This document shows, one piece after another, positions 1 to 8,625 of a DNA stretch of 64,000 nucleotides (its first letter is position 1; each line of letters opens with the position of its first letter). This DNA comes from Pseudomonas nabeulensis (lineage in GTDB: Bacteria > Pseudomonadota > Gammaproteobacteria > Pseudomonadales > Pseudomonadaceae). Where the stretch lies: positions 62,001 to 126,000 of the forward strand of contig NZ_QUZT01000001.1 in assembly GCF_004682045.1 (NCBI RefSeq). Reading direction: 5' to 3'. The notes under the pieces are model-generated. The model made no database searches. It was not told where the DNA came from and saw only the letters and a list, made by a program, of their open reading frames with translations. The position numbers and the translations under genes are program-made.

Positions 1-1982
1 AATCCCCTGGCCTCTACCATTAAAACTAGTCCTGTTTGCACTACAGAGGCCCACTCCTCAACTCTCACAGTACACCCAGTTGCTGTAATCGCAGACACCG
101 AAACACCCAGCGCCGACGCAGTACTAGCCGCTAGCTTTAGACTTGGCCTTACATTTAAACACTGGCCAGGAAACTGAAACGGCCATGTAACTGGAACTAA
201 AGTAGTTCCAGGGGTATCGCCAACAACAACCTCAGCCCATTGAATAATCTCGCCGGTATCGGCGTTCTTACTCCAGCCGTTAGCAGCGAGCAGGGCCGTA
301 TCCTTGGGCTTTAACGGCTGGAGCATTACAAGCTCACCGGTTGTATCTTTTCGCATGTAAGGCAGGTTTTTATCACCACTCGCCAACCCCAATGCTGTTA
401 TCGAGTCGCGGAGCGGGTACTGCGATGTCCAAGCTTTCACGAATTCTGTATTAGCAATTCGCTTGCTATTATCGCCCGCGTCCTGAGTTGGAACAGTAGC
501 CACCCCTGATACAGCCAACGAAGGAACAGTTAACAGGCCCTCATAGGAGTAAGTCATTGTAGGGCCGGTGGCGCTGTTGTCGGCGTTAACAGTTCTCCAG
601 GTAAAACCGCCAGTTCCTGAGCTTCGGTTGCACACAGAATTGAAAGCGTTAGTGAACTGCCCGTCAGCTCCGTATGAAACGTATGCGCCTGGATTGTTAA
701 TAGGCAAGGAGTTAGTAGTAATGCGCAGGCTGAAAAAACTAGGCGAGTAAGCCCCACCACTAACAGGCATTTTAGTTGCAGGGTCGAAGTTTCCGTCGTG
801 ATAAACAGTTCGATGTACAAATGACCCATCGGCAAGCACACGCCGGAAGCCAAAAATATCACCGCCACCCCCTACATGCCCGAAAATATCGAACGCGGCG
901 AGAGATTCGCCGGGGTACTTCATATGCAAAAACAAGCCACCACTTGAGCTAGGCGGGCTATCGGTGGTCCCACTCGCATATACGCCAATCTGGTGCCTGG
1001 CAATGTCCGCGATTTTCCCAACAACACCAGTTTGAGGCGTTGAAAGGATAGCGTCAGTAATACCGGCACCCGCAAGCGTCGTGGGGTTCGTGCCTGCAAT
1101 AACGCGACCGAGCTTATCCACGGTCAAGCTGCGGTAGGTGCCAGCGACAACCCCCGTGCGCCCGGCAACCACTTCAAAAGTCAGTGCAGTGGTGCCAAGT
1201 ACAATCGGCGCATCTGTCACGAGCTGCCAAACGCTATCACCGTTGGTAGTACCTTTCTCAACGGTGACGAACAGGCCCGGTGTGACCTCGGCACCGGCGT
1301 CAGCATCTTGAGCGCGCTTCCAGGCACCGGCTGCCGGCACAACGTAGATACCGTTGTTTTTTGCCTGAGTCTGGTCTTTCACCAGTACGCGGTCATCTGC
1401 GGCAAGCGCGACGCCGTCGACAGTCTGTAGGCCACTCAAGACGATGTTCGCCGTGGTGGCCACGAGCACCGAATGCTTGAAGTCCTGCTTGTTGAGCGCC
1501 TCAGCAATCGACAGGTCAACATATTCGCGGGTCGCCAGCACAATCGAAGGATCAATCTTCAGAACAATGTTACTGATGCTGGAAACAATGAAGTTCATCC
1601 GCACGATTTGCGTACGACCTGAGCCCTGGTCCAAAGCTGATTTATAGCTTGGCGCACAGTTGGCAACAGCAACCAAGTCACCGTCCGAATCGTACAACCC
1701 GATCTCCCGGACCCACCAACCACCCACGTCCGCCGGGATCACCTGCTCAGCAATGATCACCGCCGCGTTAACCGGATCAACGCGCAGTTGATTCAGCGGT
1801 GCACGTCGCTGCTCGTTGATCAGCTTGGTCTGTGTTGCGCTGGGCATAGGATCAGTGCCATTGGCATCCCCTACCCCGAGCTGGGTCAGGTTCCAGGGAA
1901 TCCCCAAGGCATTGGCATTTGCCAACTTTGCGGCCCCCACGTTGGTGAGGATCGCCATAAATTGCGAGTTGCGATCAATCAT
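1..1982 (-). CDS. Phage tail fibre protein (gpH-like), 3' end outside window
   Basis: The reading frame opens at ATG 1982 and stays open to the left edge, giving at least 660 residues without a stop. The first ~150 residues look like the tail-collar fibre N-terminal domain of P2-like phages and R-pyocins: a start MIDRNSQFMAILTNVGAAKL, then a GGWWVREIGLYD motif that attaches the fibre to the baseplate. The middle is low-conservation fibre shaft, and a further segment after about residue 560 resembles an R-pyocin-type fibre tip. It should bind the host surface and set host range. The start overlaps the stop of the upstream gpI gene as ATGA, so the two are probably translationally coupled. A chaperone gene would be expected just beyond the left edge. 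Confidence 0.85.
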   Translation of the reverse strand, partial: MIDRNSQFMAILTNVGAAKLANANALGIPWNLTQLGVGDANGTDPMPSATQTKLINEQRRAPLNQLRVDPVNAAVIIAEQVIPADVGGWWVREIGLYDSDGDLVAVANCAPSYKSALDQGSGRTQIVRMNFIVSSISNIVLKIDPSIVLATREYVDLSIAEALNKQDFKHSVLVATTANIVLSGLQTVDGVALAADDRVLVKDQTQAKNNGIYVVPAAGAWKRAQDADAGAEVTPGLFVTVEKGTTNGDSVWQLVTDAPIVLGTTALTFEVVAGRTGVVAGTYRSLTVDKLGRVIAGTNPTTLAGAGITDAILSTPQTGVVGKIADIARHQIGVYASGTTDSPPSSSGGLFLHMKYPGESLAAFDIFGHVGGGGDIFGFRRVLADGSFVHRTVYHDGNFDPATKMPVSGGAYSPSFFSLRITTNSLPINNPGAYVSYGADGQFTNAFNSVCNRSSGTGGFTWRTVNADNSATGPTMTYSYEGLLTVPSLAVSGVATVPTQDAGDNSKRIANTEFVKAWTSQYPLRDSITALGLASGDKNLPYMRKDTTGELVMLQPLKPKDTALLAANGWSKNADTGEIIQWAEVVVGDTPGTTLVPVTWPFQFPGQCLNVRPSLKLAASTASALGVSVSAITATGCTVRVEEWASVVQTGLVLMVEARG

Positions 1983-2584
1983 GGGTAAACGTCCAGAGTG
2001 TCTATGCTGTGTTCGCGCCCGACCACGCCGATGTAGCCGGTGACATCGATGTCACGCTGCACGGGTGGGTAGACGTCGATTACGTCGCCTTCGTAGAGGG
2101 CGACACCGATGTGTATGGCGCCTTGGGTTTCGAGGCTGATCGCCAGTCCGGTCAAGGGGCGGCTGACGGGCTTGGCGTCGTCGATCAGGCGCTCCAGCTC
2201 CAGGTACATCTCTTCGGTGATTCCGGTTTCCAGAACACCAACCTTCAAGGCGAAGGTGCCGGGAATACCTTTGGGCGTGGTCTGCCACCACTCCATCACC
2301 TCGATCAGGTAACCGAGCGGCTCGACCACCCGACGCAGGGCGCCAATGGTTCCTTTGTGCGCGTGCACGTAAAACGCAGAACGGATGGCCGAGCGCTTGA
2401 CGGCTTCGGACCATTTGTTGTCCCAGCGGTCGACCGACCAAGTCCAGGCCAGCCATGGCAGCAGAGGCGCCGGGCAGGTGTCCGGGTTGTACAGGGTGCG
2501 CAGTGGGATGGCGGTTTTCTCGGCCAACGCGGCCTCGATAGCGCGCTCCAACTGCGTACTGTTCAGCGGCAACAAACTGGTCAT
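1979..2584 (-). CDS. Phage tail protein I (baseplate, P2 gpI-like)
   Basis: This 201-residue protein (MTSLLPLNSTQLERAI...) has the features of the P2 gpI/TIGR01634 tail protein I family. These include the DTCPAPLLPWLAWTWSVD segment near residues 35-52 and a central basic helix followed by GYLIEVMEWW. In P2 gpI is a baseplate wedge component needed for fibre attachment, which fits its place between gpJ and the fibre gene. I chose ATG 2584 because it overlaps the gpJ stop as ATGA. An upstream in-frame ATG at 2620 would add 12 residues inside gpJ and is less likely. Confidence 0.88.
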   Translation of the reverse strand: MTSLLPLNSTQLERAIEAALAEKTAIPLRTLYNPDTCPAPLLPWLAWTWSVDRWDNKWSEAVKRSAIRSAFYVHAHKGTIGALRRVVEPLGYLIEVMEWWQTTPKGIPGTFALKVGVLETGITEEMYLELERLIDDAKPVSRPLTGLAISLETQGAIHIGVALYEGDVIDVYPPVQRDIDVTGYIGVVGREHSIDTLDVYP

Positions 2585-3468
2585 GATGTGCCACCAAGAA
2601 CGACGCTGTAGCCTGTGCAATACGCCGCCTGGGATTTGCTGGGCTTGAGGTCTTTCCAGTTCTTCAGTTCTACCCGACCGACGCCGCTGATGTGCAACTG
2701 GGCGTTGACGCCAGATTGAGCAACTTCCAATGCCAGGCGTTTGCGCGGGTTTATCCAGGCAGCAAGCCGCCGGGTCGCCTCGGCCAGGATGGCGTCGTTT
2801 TCCGGTCCAGCGCCCTGCATGTGCAGCACGGCATCCACTCGGTAATTCAGGATCTCGGCGCTCTGCACAATGAGGCGGTCACCCACCGGCCGGACGTCAT
2901 CGTCGCTGAGCTTGGTATGCACCGCGTCAAGCAATAGCTGATCAGCCATACCGCTACCGCTAAGGCTTAGCACGGTCACTACCACGACAGCGGGTGATGG
3001 GCTTTCTGCCGTGGCATCGGCGACCAGCGCCGAAGCGTTGCGTGCATGGAAGATGTAGCTGTTACGGGGGCCTGCTGTAGTCAGTCCTTCGTAAACCAGT
3101 TGGATACGCTCGCGCAGAGCATCGTCAGACTCTTTAACTTCTTCGACCGGCGGAACCGCCAACAGGTTGGCCGGCTGTATCACCAGCCGTTGAAGTTTCA
3201 CGTTGGCCGCGAGCTGATCCAGATCTTCCTTTTCGGCGTACGCCAGCATCAGCGCCTTGGCCGCGTCGTTGACCCGTGCGCGATTTTGCATCTTGCCGTA
3301 GGCGCCCAGTTCGACGAGCTTGACCACCGGGTCGCTTTCCAGCGCGGCGGACCAGTTATCGCCCATGTACTCGCGAAAAGCAGCGAGGCCTTCTTCGTAC
3401 AGCGCTTCGTAGTCCAGCGACTCCAGCACCTGCGGCGCCGGCAACGCTGATAAATCCACCGTGCTCAT
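2581..3468 (-). CDS. Baseplate assembly protein J
   Basis: This 295-residue protein starts MSTVDLSALPAPQVLE and matches the P2 gpJ baseplate family in length and pattern. It has an N-terminal segment with FREYMGDNW, a central YIFHARNASALVADATAESPS (about residues 145-166) typical of gpJ, and a C-terminal region rich in paired beta strands. In P2 gpJ forms the wedge arm of the baseplate. ATG 3468 overlaps the gpW stop (ATGA). A longer in-frame extension to 3630 lies inside the gpW gene and is rejected. Confidence 0.92.
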   Translation of the reverse strand: MSTVDLSALPAPQVLESLDYEALYEEGLAAFREYMGDNWSAALESDPVVKLVELGAYGKMQNRARVNDAAKALMLAYAEKEDLDQLAANVKLQRLVIQPANLLAVPPVEEVKESDDALRERIQLVYEGLTTAGPRNSYIFHARNASALVADATAESPSPAVVVVTVLSLSGSGMADQLLLDAVHTKLSDDDVRPVGDRLIVQSAEILNYRVDAVLHMQGAGPENDAILAEATRRLAAWINPRKRLALEVAQSGVNAQLHISGVGRVELKNWKDLKPSKSQAAYCTGYSVVLGGTS

Positions 3469-3791
3469 GCCGACACCTCCAGCAGTAGGCTTTCGCCCAA
3501 GTACTCGCCCGTTAACTTGAAGTCGATGCGGCCGCTGACGACGGCAACGACCTGCACCTGTTCCAGCTTGAGCCGCGGCTCCCAGCGTCCCAGCGAGCGA
3601 GCCACTTCGGCCTGCACCGCACTCTTCCAACCGGCGTTAACCGGCAGGTCGACAAAGCGCCGGATCTGGCTGCCGTACTCAGGTCGCATCCGCCGACTGC
3701 CCACGGGCGTGCTGAGAATGTCCCCTACGGACTGCCGGAGATGGTCGAGACCGGACAGCGGTTTGCCGGTGTGGCGATCCATTCCGATCAT
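3465..3791 (-). CDS. Baseplate assembly protein W (gp25-like)
   Basis: At 108 residues it belongs to the gpW/gp25 lysozyme-like baseplate wedge family also present in R-pyocins, type VI secretion (TssE) and T4 (gp25). Family hallmarks are visible: the N-terminal MDRHTGKPLSGLDHLRQSVGDILSTP, then SRRMRPEYGS around residues 33-42, which contains the conserved R-P-xY-G turn. It would act in the wedge at the sheath/baseplate junction. It sits five bases downstream of a short unidentified gene and overlaps gpJ by four. Confidence 0.93.
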   Translation of the reverse strand: MIGMDRHTGKPLSGLDHLRQSVGDILSTPVGSRRMRPEYGSQIRRFVDLPVNAGWKSAVQAEVARSLGRWEPRLKLEQVQVVAVVSGRIDFKLTGEYLGESLLLEVSA

Positions 3792-3796
3792 CGGAG

Positions 3797-3994
3797 TTAC
3801 TCCTGCAGCAGTTCCAGATCCGGGCGCGCCTGCAGCTGGGCGAATTGCTCATCGCTGCTCGCTGTCACTCGCCCCTTGGCAACCGCTGCCGTACTGCCAT
3901 CGGCGAAGACCAAGGTGCGCGAGGTGTAGAGCGTGTCGCGGAAAACTCGGCCAGGCCGTGCATCGTCCTGGCTGTCGGGTTTGTTCTTACTCAT
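3797..3994 (-). CDS. Small phage protein between baseplate V and W, function unknown
   Basis: A 65-residue protein (MSKNKPDSQDDARPGRVF...), charged and with no signal peptide or membrane segment. The motif FADGSTAAVAKGRVTASSDEQ suggests a small beta-rich fold. I do not recognise a family. Its place between the spike gene V and wedge gene W suggests a tail-assembly role, but that is inference. ATG 3994 has a good GGAG upstream that belongs to a hairpin/T5/SD cassette also found before the capsid and holin genes. A TTG one codon upstream is a less likely start. Confidence 0.6.
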   Translation of the reverse strand: MSKNKPDSQDDARPGRVFRDTLYTSRTLVFADGSTAAVAKGRVTASSDEQFAQLQARPDLELLQE

Positions 3995-4014
3995 CAACGG
4001 ATGCTCCTAAAACG

Positions 4015-4036
4015 AAAAACCCGCACAGGGCGGGTT
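4015..4036 (-). terminator. Intrinsic-type terminator between gpV and the following small gene
   Basis: Read on the minus strand: a 7-bp GC-rich stem (4036-4030 with 4024-4018), 5-nt loop, then TTTTT and CGTTTT. It starts just after the gpV stop and ends 20 nt before the next ATG. Two near-copies occur at 7116-7138 and 13962-13986. Confidence 0.7.
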
Positions 4037-4040
4037 GAAA

Positions 4041-4616
4041 TCAGTGTTTGTGGTTCGGCGTGTTGCCGCCAACGTCGATGACCTGGCCGTCGCTATTGAT
4101 GTTGCCGGTCGCGTGCAACGGCCCCTTGATCTGGGTTGCACCGTCGATAGTGACAGCGCCCACCAGGTTGATCGCGCCTGACACCAACCGCGTGCTGTCT
4201 GGCGTCATCTCCCACACAGACCCGCCGACCTTGACCGTCACGGTGCCGGCTGGCAGGTCGATGGTGTAGCTGTGGGCCTGCCAGTCGTAGACCAGGGAAC
4301 CGCCATCGTCGAAACGCCACACCTCGACGTGGTCGCGGTTGTCCGGCTGGGCACCTGCATTGCCGTACAAGCCGGGGATGAACGTACCCATCGCCGGCTC
4401 ACCGCTTGGGCTGATCAACACGCCCTGCTCTTTCAGGCTCGGCACCCGCCAGTGGCGCGCCTTGCCTGCCGCCTGGCTGTGCCAGCGCACCCAGGCGCTG
4501 GTCCAGTCGCCCGACTGCACGCGCACCATGGCGGTGGTCAGATCGACCGCCACCACCACGCAGGGCATCACCGTCGAGGCGATCATCCGGTCATGCTGGG
4601 CACTGGCGTAGCTCAT
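4041..4616 (-). CDS. Baseplate assembly / central spike protein V
   Basis: This 191-residue protein matches the P2 gpV/Mu gp45 spike family. It has an OB-fold-like N-terminus (residues 15-100, with VRVQSGDWTSAWVRW and GVLISPSGEPAMGTFIPGLYG) followed by a C-terminal beta-helix of short repeats (about 120-180). It ends in the sequence HKH, the metal-binding tip motif seen in membrane-piercing spikes (HxH holding an iron ion). It forms the needle at the tail tip. Its ATG shares one base with the stop of the preceding gene (TAATG), implying coupling. Confidence 0.93.
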   Translation of the reverse strand: MSYASAQHDRMIASTVMPCVVVAVDLTTAMVRVQSGDWTSAWVRWHSQAAGKARHWRVPSLKEQGVLISPSGEPAMGTFIPGLYGNAGAQPDNRDHVEVWRFDDGGSLVYDWQAHSYTIDLPAGTVTVKVGGSVWEMTPDSTRLVSGAINLVGAVTIDGATQIKGPLHATGNINSDGQVIDVGGNTPNHKH

Positions 4617-5131
4617 TACAGATCCTCCGGTTTGATCTGCCCAACGCCCGGCCCAAGGTCGATGACCAAGGTGCCCGGCGGCTCATCCGGCCACGGCCAT
4701 TCCTCGGCGCCCAGGTAAACCGTCTGGTCCCACTCCACCAGCCAAACGAAATAGCCGTCCAGCTCGGGCTTGGTCCAGTCCTGGGTGGAGCGCACGAACT
4801 CGGCGCAGTCGACTTCCAACCCCCAGCTCTGCCCCCTTAGAAGCACCGCCAGTTGAGAGGCCAATTGCACCGCCTGCCGTTGAGGATCCGCACTGATCGA
4901 ATCGACGATGATCCGCGCCTCGAACTTGCAGGTGAGCGCGGTTTCACCCGTGCCGAGATCCTGCGCGGGCTCCATCTCGGCCATCTCCAGCAGCACCACG
5001 GGTGTGGGGAGGCTGGTGTCTGCCGACAAGTCCGGCCAGAACGAAACGCCCTGAAGGCCCGGCAACTGATCCTGCAGGTGCTGCTCGATGGCCTCATACA
5101 AACGGTCAAGGCTGAAAGGTCGATCAGACAC
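4616..5131 (-). CDS. Probable tail terminator-like phage protein
   Basis: Encodes 171 residues starting at GTG 5131 (VSDRPFSLDRLYEAIEQHL). GTG is chosen because AAGGGG lies about 8 nt upstream and the start overlaps the Z gene stop; the in-frame ATG at 5203 lies deep in Z. The alternation of a helix (AVQLASQLAVLLRG) and beta strands (FEARIIVDS, GYFVWLVEWDQTVYLG) is what tail-terminator proteins (lambda gpU, Mu gp37 class) look like. In lambda order U follows Z, as here. That assignment is inference from position and pattern, not from clear similarity. Confidence 0.55.
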   Translation of the reverse strand: MSDRPFSLDRLYEAIEQHLQDQLPGLQGVSFWPDLSADTSLPTPVVLLEMAEMEPAQDLGTGETALTCKFEARIIVDSISADPQRQAVQLASQLAVLLRGQSWGLEVDCAEFVRSTQDWTKPELDGYFVWLVEWDQTVYLGAEEWPWPDEPPGTLVIDLGPGVGQIKPEDL

Positions 5132-5780
5132 GGGCGGTCCCCTTGAGGTACTTCTGCAGTTCAAAGTTGAGTTCTTGCTTGAGGATTTCCAGCAAGCGCT
5201 CATCGGCCTGTTTCACCCAGTTGTCGAAGTGCGGCCGCACCTGGTCCAGCGAGACCTTGGCTTTCGCCAGCGGGAAGCGGTTGTCGCTCTCCGCGATAAA
5301 GCCCGAGCTGCGCCGGCCCTGAGTGCTGTCGGGATAGTCCGAGGCGTTGAAGTGCTTGCTCGACGTGCGGATCCAGATGTCAGGACTGCTGCCATACACT
5401 TGCTTGAAGAACGCGCCCTGGTAACGCCGCCCCGCCACCGAGACGCCAGCGCGAGTTTGCCGAGCCTTACCGATCCGGCTGGCCTCGATGGCGTTGACCC
5501 CGAACCACAACTTGCCGCGCATCGCCCCGCCACTGACCGGGTAGGCCCGCAGACGTTGCCGAACGGCGCCGATGGCGATGCGTTCCTGCTTGCCCACGGC
5601 GCGAGCGATGTGGGTACGCAGCCAGCCCAGCGTCTTGTTGATCGCACGACGCTGTGCCGCTGCAGCAGCCTTGGGCACCAACTGGCCGAACTCGCGCAAG
5701 GCCTGGGAATGCACTGCTGACGGCTGAATGTTGAGCATCCCGCTGTCGCGAGTCTGATGCACGTAGCTGCCGACACTCAT
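5124..5780 (-). CDS. Minor tail protein Z-like
   Basis: At 218 residues it resembles the prophage minor tail protein Z family (lambda gpZ). It is a basic, helical protein with NKTLGWLRTHIARAVGKQERI near residues 48-68, then the RLRAYP, GKLWFGVNAI and YQGAFFKQVYGSSPDIWIR strands. In lambda gpZ is needed for the tail end that joins the head. The start overlaps the stop of the FII-like gene by ATGA. Finding Z next to P2-type baseplate genes marks the junction between lambda-like and P2-like modules. Confidence 0.82.
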   Translation of the reverse strand: MSVGSYVHQTRDSGMLNIQPSAVHSQALREFGQLVPKAAAAAQRRAINKTLGWLRTHIARAVGKQERIAIGAVRQRLRAYPVSGGAMRGKLWFGVNAIEASRIGKARQTRAGVSVAGRRYQGAFFKQVYGSSPDIWIRTSSKHFNASDYPDSTQGRRSSGFIAESDNRFPLAKAKVSLDQVRPHFDNWVKQADERLLEILKQELNFELQKYLKGTARV

Positions 5781-6097
5781 GGGCGCTTCCTCAAAATCAG
5801 GGCCACCAGGCCATCGCCACCGGGCTCCAGCTGCAGCAGATCGTAGTCGCCCCCACCGTCTAGCGTGGGCAGATCAATGGTGACCCGCAGACCCTTGCTC
5901 AGACCGTCCGAGTCTTTCACGCGAACCTCAAAACGAGGCTCGCGCAATCCGGTGTGGACCTTGCCGAACTGCGGCGCTTTCCAGGGTGCCGCGAACATAC
6001 CCAGCACCGGCTCAGCGCGGCCTTCGATCTGGGCACTGTCGCCCAGGGTGTCGAACACCACATCGTCGATGTCGTCGATCAGATCGCGGAAGGCCAC
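5777..6097 (-). CDS. Head-tail joining protein FII-like
   Basis: Encodes 106 residues from GTG 6097 (VAFRDLIDDIDDVVFDTLGD), two bases after the capsid stop. Length and layout match lambda gpFII (117 residues): an N-terminal amphipathic helix, then a small beta barrel ending DLLQLEPGGDGLVALILRKRP. It lies exactly between capsid gene E and Z as in lambda. gpFII caps the filled head and docks the tail. The nearest ATG (6139) would overlap the capsid gene by 40 bases, so GTG is preferred. Confidence 0.7.
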   Translation of the reverse strand: MAFRDLIDDIDDVVFDTLGDSAQIEGRAEPVLGMFAAPWKAPQFGKVHTGLREPRFEVRVKDSDGLSKGLRVTIDLPTLDGGGDYDLLQLEPGGDGLVALILRKRP

Positions 6098-6099
6098 GG

Positions 6100-7095
6100 T
6101 CAGAGTTCCAGCAGGATCTGCGCCCGAGGCCGCGTGCACAGGTGCAGCGGGTTGGACTGGGCTTCACCGGCCACGCCCTTGCCGAACTGCAGTGGCTCGA
6201 TCTTGCTGTAGTACGGGATGCCCTGGGTGTTGACCGTTTCCATGTAGTCGGCCGGCGCGAAGCACGAGATGTACAGATCCGGCACGCCCTCGGGGATCAG
6301 CAGGGCCTTGTCGTCGTGGACGAACGCCACACCCGCCACTTTGCCGCGATAACGCTCCCAAACGATCCCGCCGTACTCGAAGCTTTCACGGGCATCGCCT
6401 CGCAGGGACGCGGCCTGCATGGTGTTGAGGTAGGTCTCTTTGACCGACTTATGCACGATGAGCTTGTTCCAGAAGTTCTTGCCGCACATCGCACGCGAGC
6501 CGCTGCTGGTGACACTGCCGAGGGCTTCCTCTTGCATGTCCAAGGCTTCGCCGCATTTGACCCGCAGCTCGGTGTCGGGGCTGTTCAAGCCCATCTGAAG
6601 CTTCAGGCGATTCACACCGAAGGATTTATAAATGTCCAACAGGACCGTCTTGCCATCGGCGTCCAGGACCTGGCCATTCAACGCGCCCATGCGCTGGAAC
6701 TCGTGGGTCGCGTCCAACTGCCGGCGCGCTTTCGCCAGACGCTTGTTGACCACATCCTGAACGGCCTGCAACTCGGTGCGCGTGCCGAAGGCGCGAATGC
6801 CTTGGATTTCGTCGGCCTTGATGGTGAAGCGTTCCGGCAAGTGGACGGTGTTGAACGGAATCAACTGACGCTTGGTCGCGCCGACCACCAGGCCCGAGGT
6901 GCCACGCTCACCCGCCGGCACCAGAGCCAGGGTGTCACCGTCCTTCTCGATCTGCACGGTCAGGGTGCTGATGCCCTCTTCGCGAAACAGGCCCAGGCTA
7001 CTGATGCGGCCCGGCAGATATTCCTGGTCATTGATTGCAGCGGTCAACGACGAGACGCTGAATGCATCGTCTTCAAAAATGGCGATATCGGCCAT
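6100..7095 (-). CDS. Major capsid protein E
   Basis: Its 331 residues match the lambda gpE capsid family (Phage_cap_E) in length and motifs: DAFSVSSLTAAINDQEYLPGRI at the N-terminus, ERGTSGLVVGATKRQLIPF near residues 63-81, and a C-terminal domain with YISCFAPADYMETVNTQGIPYYSKIEPLQFGKG. It forms the icosahedral shell stabilised by the decoration protein encoded upstream. ATG 7095 has GGAG ten bases upstream; an in-frame ATG at 7128 lies in the hairpin before it. A strong hairpin with T5 separates it from gene D. Confidence 0.95.
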   Translation of the reverse strand: MADIAIFEDDAFSVSSLTAAINDQEYLPGRISSLGLFREEGISTLTVQIEKDGDTLALVPAGERGTSGLVVGATKRQLIPFNTVHLPERFTIKADEIQGIRAFGTRTELQAVQDVVNKRLAKARRQLDATHEFQRMGALNGQVLDADGKTVLLDIYKSFGVNRLKLQMGLNSPDTELRVKCGEALDMQEEALGSVTSSGSRAMCGKNFWNKLIVHKSVKETYLNTMQAASLRGDARESFEYGGIVWERYRGKVAGVAFVHDDKALLIPEGVPDLYISCFAPADYMETVNTQGIPYYSKIEPLQFGKGVAGEAQSNPLHLCTRPRAQILLEL

Positions 7096-7115
7096 GGGGG
7101 TACTCTCCAGAAACG

Positions 7116-7138
7116 AAAAATCCCGCACATGGCGGGAT
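7116..7138 (-). terminator. Intrinsic-type terminator between decoration and capsid genes
   Basis: On the minus strand a 7-bp stem (7138-7132 with 7126-7120, sequence ATCCCGC) with a 5-nt loop is followed by TTTTT and CGTTT. It ends 20 nt before the capsid ATG. A full terminator here would cut capsid expression unless transcription is antiterminated. Confidence 0.72.
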
Positions 7139-7159
7139 GAATAAAACAGGGTGAACGTC

Positions 7160-7498
7160 TTAGCGGACGATCACGAAGTGGGTGCCCAGCGCTTTTTCAG
7201 CAGCGGGATCGAGGCCGGTAAGATGCGCTTCGCTGACCTCAGCCAAGCGCACGATGGCACGACCGCGACGCGGCACATCCGACTCGCCCAGCGGCCCGTA
7301 GAGGATCGCGATGGCGTTTTCGGTGCCGTCTTCGGCAGTTGGCTGGTACGGCGCAAACTCTCCGGTGAGCGTGACCAAGCCCAAGATCTGGCCCGGTTCC
7401 AGCGCGACACCGGCAGCGACGTTGATCGCTTCGCGGGAAATATTGCCAGCGCCCTCAGACAGCAGGAACTCACCTGCGTGCATCGATTCAGTTTTCAT
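7160..7498 (-). CDS. Head decoration protein D
   Basis: This 112-residue protein matches lambda gpD/HDPD: an N-terminal arm, the GVALEPGQILGLVT core motif (residues 30-43), ENAIAILYGPL and a C-terminal segment. Trimers of D sit at capsid three-fold axes and stabilise the expanded head. Its start overlaps the stop of the protease gene (ATGA), as in the lambda C-D-E order. Confidence 0.93.
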   Translation of the reverse strand: MKTESMHAGEFLLSEGAGNISREAINVAAGVALEPGQILGLVTLTGEFAPYQPTAEDGTENAIAILYGPLGESDVPRRGRAIVRLAEVSEAHLTGLDPAAEKALGTHFVIVR

Positions 7499-8625
7499 GC
7501 TCTTGCTCCTTTCGAGTTACCGTTTTGTGCCGCCTGACGGGTGGCCCAGATTGATTGGCTGTCGACCTGCTTGGCCTTGACCGTGAGTGCCGGGTCGTTA
7601 TCCAGCGGCAAGGCGTTGTTGATTTCAAAGCCACCACCGCTGCTGACCAGCTTGTCAAAAAGACGCGCACGGACTGCGGCTTCGTCAAGGCCGGCAGCGA
7701 TGAACTCGCCGGTCAGCTCAGGCAGGCGCGCCGCGACACACAGGCCGTGCAAGGCTTTGGCCTTGGTCAGCGCAGCCTGGACCACGGTTTCGCTTTCAAG
7801 CTTGGTCGCGGCGAGTATCGGATCCACCAGGTTGCTGATACCCGCCGCTGCACATCCTTGTGTGACCATCAGCGCCAGCTTGGCCGCGTCCAGCACTGGG
7901 GCCGTATCAGGCTCAGGCGGTTCTACTTCCGGCTCTTCGTCCAATTGAGCGAGCAGCTCAGGCGGGGCATGCTGGAAACGCTGTAGCACGCTGCCCTGGC
8001 CGAGACAGGCGCTGACCTTGAGGCCGTCGCCCACTTCATCGGCCAGGCCCAGCGCCACCGCTTCATTGGCCGTGAGCCAGGTTTCAGCGTTGACCATGCG
8101 CCGCAGCTCGGCGTCGTCAATGTCCGGTGCCTTGGCTTTGTAGGCCGCGATAATCGCTTCCAGAGTCTGGTCCAGCACGTCGGCCACACGGCGGAAGTCT
8201 TCAGCATCACCACTGGTGAAGGTGTAGGGGTTGTGGATCATCAGCATGGCGTTTGCCGCGATCACCACACGGTGAGCGCCGCACACCGCGACACTGGCCG
8301 CGCTCGCCGCTAGGGCGTCAATGCGGCCGGTGCAGCGCTCGCCCAAGCGCGACAGCGCGTTGTGGATCGCCAGACCGTCGAACAGGTCACCGCCGATGCT
8401 GTTGAACGCAACGATCACCGGCGACACGCCGTCATCCATGGCACGCAGATCCTGCACGAACTGATTGGCGGTGACGCCCCAGGCGCCGATCTCGCCGTAG
8501 ACGAAGATCTCGATGTTGCGCTGCTCGGCTTCGCCGCTGGCCTGGAGCGTGTACCAGCTTTTGTCGGCGACCTTGACCTGCTTGCCCGCCTTGTCATAAA
8601 CGCGGGGCTTGGTTTTTTTGCTCAT
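7495..8625 (-). CDS. Prohead protease (ClpP-like S14/S49 family) with C-terminal scaffold-like region
   Basis: Of 376 residues, about 35-200 form a ClpP-type serine protease fold. The oxyanion strand NSIGGD is at 76-81, the nucleophile is probably Ser108 in LAASAASVA, and the catalytic His131 is in MLMIHNP. The remaining ~170 residues are helical and acidic-proline linked (EEPEVEPPEPDTAP), like the scaffold segment of lambda gpC/Nu3. It would trim the prohead during assembly. An internal in-frame start giving a separate scaffold is possible but not visible as a clear SD site. It overlaps the portal gene by four bases. Confidence 0.92.
   Translation of the reverse strand: MSKKTKPRVYDKAGKQVKVADKSWYTLQASGEAEQRNIEIFVYGEIGAWGVTANQFVQDLRAMDDGVSPVIVAFNSIGGDLFDGLAIHNALSRLGERCTGRIDALAASAASVAVCGAHRVVIAANAMLMIHNPYTFTSGDAEDFRRVADVLDQTLEAIIAAYKAKAPDIDDAELRRMVNAETWLTANEAVALGLADEVGDGLKVSACLGQGSVLQRFQHAPPELLAQLDEEPEVEPPEPDTAPVLDAAKLALMVTQGCAAAGISNLVDPILAATKLESETVVQAALTKAKALHGLCVAARLPELTGEFIAAGLDEAAVRARLFDKLVSSGGGFEINNALPLDNDPALTVKAKQVDSQSIWATRQAAQNGNSKGARA

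Noticed and set aside
554..868. A minus-strand frame inside the tail fibre gene
   Set aside because: It is out of frame with the fibre, which itself stays open across the region and carries the recognisable sequence.
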